A stretch of 12,096 nucleotides of DNA, from NCBI RefSeq assembly GCF_000003605.2, contig NW_003141823.1:135425-147520 (forward strand), read 5' to 3'. The notes beneath the pieces are model-generated. The model was not told where the DNA came from. It did no database searches and saw only the letters and a program-made list of their open reading frames with translations. Source of the DNA: Saccoglossus kowalevskii. Taxonomy: Eukaryota > Hemichordata > Enteropneusta > Harrimaniidae. Position numbers and translations under genes: made by a program. Positions 5,950 to 12,096 of this stretch are shown in pieces; positions within the stretch are counted from its first letter, which is position 1, and each line of letters opens with the position of its first letter.

Positions 5950-7800
5950 AATTTAAATGAAACAAAGAATTGGCCATTTGAAAGCTCTAGGCGGGGGTGA
6001 TACAACATTGTGGTATAGTTGGCGGTGCTATACAAATTTGTTTTTGAATTCTTCTGTCAAAGGTCTTTTTATTAAATTATTTTTTTACAGTGCTTTTTTC
6101 ACAAAGTAGTCTGCATATTCCCCCTCCCCAATCTACCATCCTCATGTTTTTTAATGGTCAGCCCTCTGATTTTCAGGACAAAATCTATTTGCTATTAAAA
6201 GCTCACATGAGTGCAATAGAAATGAGGCAGTCATTATTGTATTTATTGTATTCCAATAATTAAAATTAAAAGAATAACTAATAAAGAATGCTTCCATATC
6301 TATGTGTCAATCACGTGATATCAATGACAATATGTCTATAGTTCTATACAACAAATGTCACAATTGAGTGAAATTAGTTAGATCGAAATGTGTCCCAGTG
6401 TCGGGGCTGAAATGTATGTACCAAAACAGGCTGAGTGAGAAGCATTACAATATTTCAAAACAAGATGGCTGCAAAACTATTTGACCGACCAACATTTTGA
6501 ATTAAAGTGCACTATTCCCCATTGGTACGCACCAGCACACAAAGTTTTCAGGCTTTTAGCCTTACCCATATTTCTCAAACGCGTAGACAAAAAATGGCAA
6601 AAGAATGAAGAAAGAAGAAAAAACAAACAATAACAATAGAGGCCTAGCTCTTCAGACTTGGGCCCCCAATACTACCATTATTAATCAAGGATCACCAAAC
6701 CAATTATCTGGGCGACAGTGTTGTCGGCGTTCAAATTAATTCCCTTTTTGACGCGCCAATTGCTATCAGACTGACAATAGTTGGCCATATTGTCCAACAT
6801 TGACGTTCGAACTGGTACAGGTGACTGAGTAGCGAATGAAGAGCATTTTTGTTTTTCTTGTGATCGTACCATGTCTTTTGTCTGTTACATAATTACATAA
6901 TAAACATCTATAGCAGCAGTTAGCCCTTCGACACAACACCCTTACAAAACTTTCCTAAAATATTTTTACACATCTTATTAGAATTTCTCCTATATGATTT
7001 TGTGACAAATTATTATTGAAATTCTACAGGAGTCCTGAGGATTTTGTTTTTAAAAAATATGACGGGATATTTTTCCTGTAGGCCCCAGCTCTTTTGTGAG
7101 TAAGAGTCCATCAATCATTTACATAAATAACATCACAAACTAAAATTACTTAAACAAGAGTATTTTATTGTTTAACATGACGGACATAATTTAAATACAA
7201 TTGAAGGAAAAATATAAAAAAAGGATAAAACTAATACCATAAATATGTTGCGCAACATTTCTTGAAATGCAATGAAAATATTAAGTTGATGACAATTTGA
7301 ATAAAAAATGTAATTCACGCCACTCTGTCAATGTTTCTAAGTACTAGATTTTTTCATAAAAATTATTATATATTAATGTCAAAAATCAAAACAGTAAACA
7401 ATATCAACCAGTAATTACAAACTTTCAGTCAATCAAGAAATGTACACTGAAATAAAATAAAAGTTTACTGCCTTGGAATAAAATGATGTCCAAATAAAAA
7501 AAAATGTATGAAAAGTACAATTACAAAAATACTAGTATGCATATTGTTTTTGTAAAAAAAGCACAGAACCCTCAATTTAAATTCATTGATTCCCAATTAG
7601 TCTTCATTTTGAGTCAGAAGGTTCAATTTGTGATGAAGAAATACAAAAAATAAAATATTGTCAATGCAGTCCTCAATATAAAAATACAAATATACTTTCA
7701 CTTCTTATCTTTGAGATTAAAGTCATTTATAGGATTAGGGCATTGGACCTGTAATACAAAAATAAATTTGTTTCAAATGTTTCATTAAAATATTCCAAAT
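5950..7800. other. AT-rich intergenic DNA, no convincing gene
   Basis: I see no reading frame worth calling. There is a C-rich patch near 6120-6130 and an AAGATGGCTGC site at 6462-6472 that resembles a YY1-type motif, where the ATG opens only eleven codons. A 63-codon minus-strand frame at 6681-6872 has no recognisable content. From about 6900 the sequence is strongly AT-rich with many poly-A and poly-T runs. Confidence 0.5.
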
Positions 7801-7802
7801 AC

Positions 7803-7893
7803 TGTAAAATACTTTATTTTCGCTTGCAATAATTTTTTGCTATTTAGCTGAAGTGATGATTCAGTGAAAATAAAATCTAGCGAATATAACTGT
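7803..7893. repeat. Imperfect foldback (MITE-like) structure
   Basis: The outer arms TTATTTTCGCT (7814-7824) and AGCGAATATAA (7879-7889) match at 10 of 11 positions. The inner arms CTGAA (7848-7852) and TTCAG (7860-7864) enclose a 7-nt loop, with T-rich/A-rich pairing between them. CTGTAAAATA and AACTGTTTCC flank the arms. This could be a small degraded inverted-repeat transposon; no clear target-site duplication was identified. Confidence 0.4.
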
Positions 7894-8890
7894 TTCCCTA
7901 TATTTCATATTCAACTCATCAAAAATGAGTGAAAATAATCTCCATACAACATACCCAAAAATTCATTCCAGCTAAAATAAAAGTGCATATAAACCCAACA
8001 TCGCATTGGTAGTTTGCAACCACTTATTTGGCCATTAACGCTCTTATGTGTGGGTTATTCCTATCAAATTATTTTGTATCCCACATATGATGTCATCATT
8101 TTGGGGCAAACTGATATAGTGTAATTTTAACAGCGTTTTACATACTTTTGTATGTAGGTTTCTGTTCTGTTGTCAGTTTCAATACATTTCCATTTCCACA
8201 CGCATAATCAGGATTTGGGTCATGCATCATGATTGAACTCTATACCACATGCCAGGAAAGAGGTTACTTAGGAAATTATTACACTCAGGAAAACCCAGTA
8301 ACTTAGGGTGTTGTCTCTCAGATTTATTCACTTTGTGATTGTAACTTTATTTCTCTAACTGTGCTACTATGCATTTGAAACAAAGAAACTTGACAATTTT
8401 CTCATTTAAAGTAGAAAGCTATGAATGGTTTAAAATGGCATCAACAATCGATATGTTACATGACATTTAACCTTGCTTTTGTCACATGAAAACAAAGATG
8501 GTCTGCATATTCTAAATAAATTACGGTCACAATAATTTACCACTCATTTCAAAGATAAATTTATCATTGACATAGATTTTATTAACCTTTCTTCTTGAAC
8601 AGACTATTTACGAGTATGGCATGTGAGATTTGTGAGATTGTAGTAGTATAAAATTATGTATAAATCTCACAAAGTAGAGGGAACTGAAAAATGGGTGGTC
8701 TTGGTGATTAAAAGGTTATATCACCTATCCCATGGAGCTGATTGATATTTGCGGCATCGTGCATTATAAAATCCACTCACTTTCACTTGATAGATAATAC
8801 AGCCCATAACATCACCTGTATGAACAAGTGATTTGTTATACTATTTTGTTCTCATCTTGTTTTTAGGGTTTGTGTATTGATGATGGTAAC
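7894..8890. other. AT-rich stretch upstream of the fossil transposase; no gene seen
   Basis: No open frame or RNA gene was recognised. It contains one perfect 11-bp inverted repeat (8629-8673). A tttttag at about 8860-8870, just before the first recognisable transposase codons, could be a splice acceptor. The 5' end of the transposon should lie in this stretch, but no terminal inverted repeat was found. Confidence 0.4.
8629..8673. repeat. 11-bp perfect inverted repeat (hairpin)
   Basis: TTTGTGAGATT (8629-8639) is exactly complementary to AATCTCACAAA (8663-8673) around a 23-nt AT-rich loop. Its function is unknown. It lies in AT-rich DNA and is not followed by a clear T-run. Confidence 0.5.
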
Positions 8891-9064
8891 ATGCCAATCT
8901 ATAAAGATGCACATATTACCAAATTACAAAGTTTACATGTTGTGTCATGCTTTATCTGATGAGGCATTGAATGATTTACTCACGTTGATGAATATACACT
9001 GTTCAAGTACTGTACCTAAATCAAAATACTTCTACATAAGTGTTTTGAAGATTCAATGTTTGAG

Positions 9065-9134
9065 GTATGTATTCCTACGATACAGTTAATACAAATTACT
9101 ATTCATGACTATTTAATTAATTGTCGTATTTCAG
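9065..9134 (+). other. Remnant 70-bp intron inside the fossil transposase
   Basis: The donor GAG/gtatgt (9064/9065) and acceptor atttcag/ATT (9134/9135) bracket 70 bp. Splicing joins CFEDSMFE (9041-9064) to IHFLCMDCQSCLG (from 9135) in phase 0, restoring the family's Cys-x2-Cys region. The only extra change needed is the frameshift near 9040 that precedes the donor. That fit across both sides supports a true intron rather than an insertion. Confidence 0.6.
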
Positions 9135-9177
9135 ATTCACTTTCTTTGCATGGATTGCCAGTCATGTCTTGGTTCTG

Positions 9178-9191
9178 AAAAAAAAAAAAAA
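9178..9191. repeat. Poly-A tract within the fossil transposase
   Basis: Fourteen consecutive A's encode a lysine run after CLGSE in the exon-2 frame. It is a likely slippage site, and the coding frame has changed by the next recognisable motif at 9257. Confidence 0.8.
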
Positions 9192-10290
9192 CTAGGAGAA
9201 ACTGAAAATGAATTCATTGCAAATGAATACTACAAATCTAGAGTTTTTTTCACAGGTTGCCTGTTAAAGACCAGTTCAGAAGGACTGTACAGCTACAGAA
9301 AGTGTCGAAATTCTTGAAAGAGGAAATGTGGATGACTTGTTGGGCAACCATGATGTAAAAGATATGCACAGACCTTTTCAGCAGAAATTGATAACTATAG
9401 ATAAATATTTATTTACTTCTCAATACTGATGGGGTTTCCATTATTAAGTCCTCAAATTTGTCTGTTTGGTCATTTTGTGCTACTATAGATGAGAAATATG
9501 GTTATGAGTGGTTCGGTTAACCAAAACCAAACACATTCCGCAGGCCATTTGTTGAAGAGCTCATTGAATTAGGAACAACTGGTATGCAAACAATGGGGAA
9601 AATTGCAAAGCGATTGCTCTCTGTTTGTCAGCAGATGCTAGAGCTCTTTTCAGAAACAAATCAATGGCATGTATTGATGTGATTAGTGTATGCATGAGGG
9701 AACTGCAATTCAAAATGGCAGTGGGTTCCCTGTTGGAGTCTATCCTTATAAATGTGATGTTCCTTTAAGGACTGGTGAAAGTCGGAGCAAATGCCATTTA
9801 CACAATCTTTGGAGTCACAACGTTCTGCTTTTTTAAGAGTGACAAGACAATTTGTGACCAAATGGTTAGATTCTTCCAACGAGGAAAGGACATACTTCAT
9901 AGGAAACCGTATCCAAGAAGTTGATGAAAGATTGAAATCTATAGATCCACAAGCTGAGGTCTCTGATGTCCAAGGCCATTGCTGAGAAGAAAGTACTGAA
10001 AAGCATCCGCGTGGAAAGCCTTTGCTTTGTTTTCTTTACCTGTATTCATTGGGATTTTGCTTTCTGTCTACCTTAAACACTAGTTCATTTTTGTTTTTAG
10101 GATATATTATTTAACTTGTGTAACTCAAAAAATGATACACGAGTCTAATGCTTGTATGCGGATGTTTTTATTAATGAATAAACGGTTGTATGGTATAAGA
10201 CATTGTACTTTCAATATCCATTCATTGATACTTTTGCCAATTCGGTGATTATTACAGTACCTTTGTGGGCTACATAACATTTTCATTAAA

Positions 10291-11680
10291 TATATAAGTA
10301 TTAAAATAAAAAATGGTAAGTCTCAAATTTATAAAAAAGTATAACACAGTTGTAATTATTTAGGGAATTTTAAGAAAACAGTTTAGTTTGTTATAAGGTT
10401 ACCTTTTAAAATGTCAGATAATTAATATTTGCAAAACCTTATGGTGGTGAGCAGATTTATTTGTTACATGAAAGTTGGTCGCATATTTTATCCTACTAAA
10501 TTGATTTTACTTTCTATTGTGCTGCATAGTGTTTTGATGCAAGGTTTTCTGAATAGACGTTATTACACTCAATATTCTTTTAATGTACCTGAGCGTAATT
10601 AAATTTATCTTTCAACTGTCATTGGCAAGCACTACATTCTGTTTTATCATGACACTGTATCATGCAAATAAATTTTATTCACATCACACAATGCTGTTTT
10701 ATGGTAAAGATGAATGAACGTCTACATTTTGTATTTTCCCTATTACTAGCGCATTGACTTAGGTAAATGAGATGTGTGTCTATGGTCAAAATGGGCATGA
10801 ATATTATACGTACAATTATTTTTTTTTACTTAATATGCATTTGTTTCTGGAATAGGATATTTTAAGCCAATAAGAGCCACACTTTGTTTTATACAAGGTC
10901 AAGGTAAAAGATTATTATTTAAAAGAGCTTGAAAACAAATGTACAATGAACAAAAATAATTAAAATATATGTTTGTTTGAGACACTGTATACCGATATAA
11001 GTTATTTGGTAATAGAGAGATGGCAGGAAAAATCGAGTGTTGGGGAATGAAGGAGAGAGTAAATCGAGGAGAATTAGATAGCAGGGATAGTTTTTTTATA
11101 ATACAATTGACCAGAAGAGTAAATAAAATGTATCACACATTATACGATTTTTTTTTTATATTTTCGAAATCAATATTTATAATAATTTATTAACTTTTGT
11201 TGTGATTACATGTCTTGAAATAATTTACTGAATCAAGAACACAATACGTATTTGTATATACCCTATATACAAGACACTTCACGATGGGCTTTTTTCGCAG
11301 TCAGTAATATTTACGGAAATTTGTGTTCACTATTTTTTAAACTGGCTTGAGAATTCCCATTGGCATTCTCATTTTTTCTACAAATCCAAAATCACTCTCG
11401 ATAATTTTGTTTACTTCACATTTTCACTTTGATTACATTTGAAGTTTTGATAATTTTAATGGGTATACATATTTTAATGCATACGTGTACACTCACAAAA
11501 ATACCCCCAAAATAAGAGAATTTAGTATATATATAGCCTTGACGAAAAAAACATTATTTTTTGTGTCTAATAATGCATTTTTTTTTCGATCTGTGTAACT
11601 TTATATGGAAATCCTGGTGAGATTTAAAGTTCAGCTAACAACTGACGGTTTTGCAATATTAGGACTTGTCCATAGAGGCT
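10291..11680. other. AT-rich DNA downstream of the transposase; no gene seen
   Basis: The stretch has many poly-T runs, scattered AATAAA hexamers (for example at 10677) and no open frame worth calling. A gtaagt at 10316 and a tatttag ending at 10363 could be a small intron in the transposase tail, but I could not recognise coding sequence after it. The 3' terminus of the transposon was not identified. Confidence 0.45.
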
Positions 11681-11738
11681 GCAAGATTTGTTTCATCAAT
11701 ATTGTATTAACTACATTTATTTTGAATTTACGTTGACC

Positions 11739-11873
11739 ATGAGGTCCACAGTATATTTTCCCTACTGGTGCGACTGTGTGGTGTTCTCGGCAGTTTTAGT
11801 TTTGTTTTGTCGATTGTTGTCAGTTGTTTGTTTTGTGTTCTTGGAATTTTGGATAAAAAACAACAACGGTTAA
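11739..11873 (+). CDS. Short hydrophobic open frame, hypothetical
   Basis: An ATG at 11739 with A at -3 opens 44 codons. The middle is strongly hydrophobic (VVFSAVLVLFCRLLSVVCFV) and could act as a signal anchor or membrane segment. The peptide ends WIKNNNG. There is no homology I can name. T-rich DNA readily produces hydrophobic frames, so chance is the leading alternative. Confidence 0.15.
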   Translation: MRSTVYFPYWCDCVVFSAVLVLFCRLLSVVCFVFLEFWIKNNNG

Positions 11874-11992
11874 ATAGATATGTTATTTCCACTTTGCAGT
11901 TTATCGTAGACAGTACTTGTATACTTTGTTATCCAGCATGAATATCGGATTGTTCGGAAGCATGAGATTGTAATGTAAATTTATGTTGTACG

Positions 11993-12096
11993 ATGATGCT
12001 ATCTCCGGAGCCTTCAGAGTCCCATGTTGACTATGTCCCGACCCGTTTACTTACTTGCTGGCAGAGTCTGACTGGTATAGCGTTGGTTGCAATTGC
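11993..12096 (+). CDS. Partial open frame running off the window end
   Basis: Two consecutive ATGs (11993, 11996) open a frame that remains open to the last base, 34 codons, with GC content clearly higher than the preceding kilobases. It reads SPEPSESHVDYVPTRLLTCW and then a hydrophobic stretch. The start is not certain: an upstream acceptor-like tttgcag at about 11892-11898 would allow this to be an internal exon. I do not recognise the product. The compositional shift suggests a real gene may begin here. Confidence 0.3.
   Translation, partial: MMLSPEPSESHVDYVPTRLLTCWQSLTGIALVAI

Larger units (their letters stand above)
8891..10290 (+). pseudogene. Fossil CACTA/EnSpm-like (Transposase_21-like) transposase
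   Basis: Pieces of one protein appear in order in shifting frames. They are PIYKDAHITKLQSLHVV (8894), HALSDEALNDLLTLMN (8946), PKSKY, FLCMDCQSCLG after an intron (about 9144), LPVKDQFRRTV (9257), NTDGVSIIKSSNLSVW (9422), stop, KPNTFRRPFVEELIELG (9524), SADARALFRNK (9628), GVYPYKCDVPLRT (9735), WLDSSNEERTYFIGN with EVDERLKSIDP (about 9866), WKAFALFSLPVFIGILL (10012), LYGIRHCTFNIHSLI (10187) and VPLWAT (10257). The TDG...KSS...W, P-EEL-LG, DARA, YPY...LRT, VD-RL-SI-P, LP-GIL and LYG...N-H / PLWA landmarks match, from memory, animal CACTA-type transposases that cut and paste DNA. At least eight frame changes and in-frame stops rule out activity. Neighbouring DNA shows no accessory gene or clear terminal repeats. 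The transposase call is strong, the superfamily less so. Confidence 0.82.

Noticed and set aside
6462-6472. AAGATGGCTGC as a YY1-type promoter site; a related AACATGGCGGC at 2103-2113
   Set aside because: The core matches, but no transcription unit starts nearby, and the ATG at 6465 opens only eleven codons.
6795-6825. GTTCGAAC resembling a tRNA T-loop (B box)
   Set aside because: Flanking bases do not form a T-stem, and no A box or acceptor stem is found on either strand.
6681-6872. Minus-strand frame of 63 codons starting with a true ATG
   Set aside because: No domain, no splice or poly(A) context, and within the length expected by chance.
9661-9900. Minus-strand frame of 79 codons
   Set aside because: It lies opposite the collinear transposase fragments on the + strand and has no motif of its own.
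10893-10908. AAGGTCAAGGTAA as a nuclear-receptor half-site
   Set aside because: A single short match in AT-rich DNA with no adjacent gene.

Overview
The window reads as nuclear DNA of an invertebrate animal. It is AT-rich, has canonical animal-type splice sites and AATAAA poly(A) signals, carries fossil transposons, and contains no bacterial-style operon, rRNA or tRNA. Several peptide fragments resemble families that I recall as common in cnidarians, sponges, amphioxus and molluscs. The sequence alone does not fix the phylum. Most reading frames are broken, so this is mainly a graveyard of mobile and multicopy genes around one conspicuous minisatellite.

Layout. Bases 1-434 look like the 3' part of a non-autonomous Helitron/Helentron-like element: a 162-bp tandem unit (two copies), an ACACAT-type microsatellite, then a bulged terminal hairpin. 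Bases 450-1216 hold two open segments. The second (721-1086) resembles a module of invertebrate G2E3/HECT-like proteins and is followed by a poly(A) signal. Bases 1670-3148 hold a decayed gene in shifting frames: a SAM-like helical domain, a KGEKHLDIVDFV-type motif, a basic region, and a Cys/His cluster leading into a coiled coil. Bases 3746-4454 hold two short open frames of unknown function. Bases 4386-5840 are a coding-compatible minisatellite. One isolated copy is followed by 51-bp units and then twenty 36-bp units, reading as 17-residue and 12-residue Pro/Gly/Ser/Thr-rich repeats. A poly(A) signal follows at 5924.

From about 5950 to 8890 the sequence is AT-rich and shows no convincing gene, only foldback structures. 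Bases 8891-10290 are a fossil transposase of the CACTA/EnSpm-like (Transposase_21-like) type. It can be followed almost end to end through about ten frame changes, and it keeps one recognisable 70-bp intron. Bases 10290-11690 again show nothing. The last 400 bases have two weak open segments, one running off the window end.

I see no set of genes that works together as a pathway. The most informative signals are the minisatellite, whose units differ mostly by CpG to TpG/CpA changes and show a 180-bp higher-order duplication, the fossil transposase, and the Helentron-like terminus. Family names come from remembered motif patterns and were not searched.
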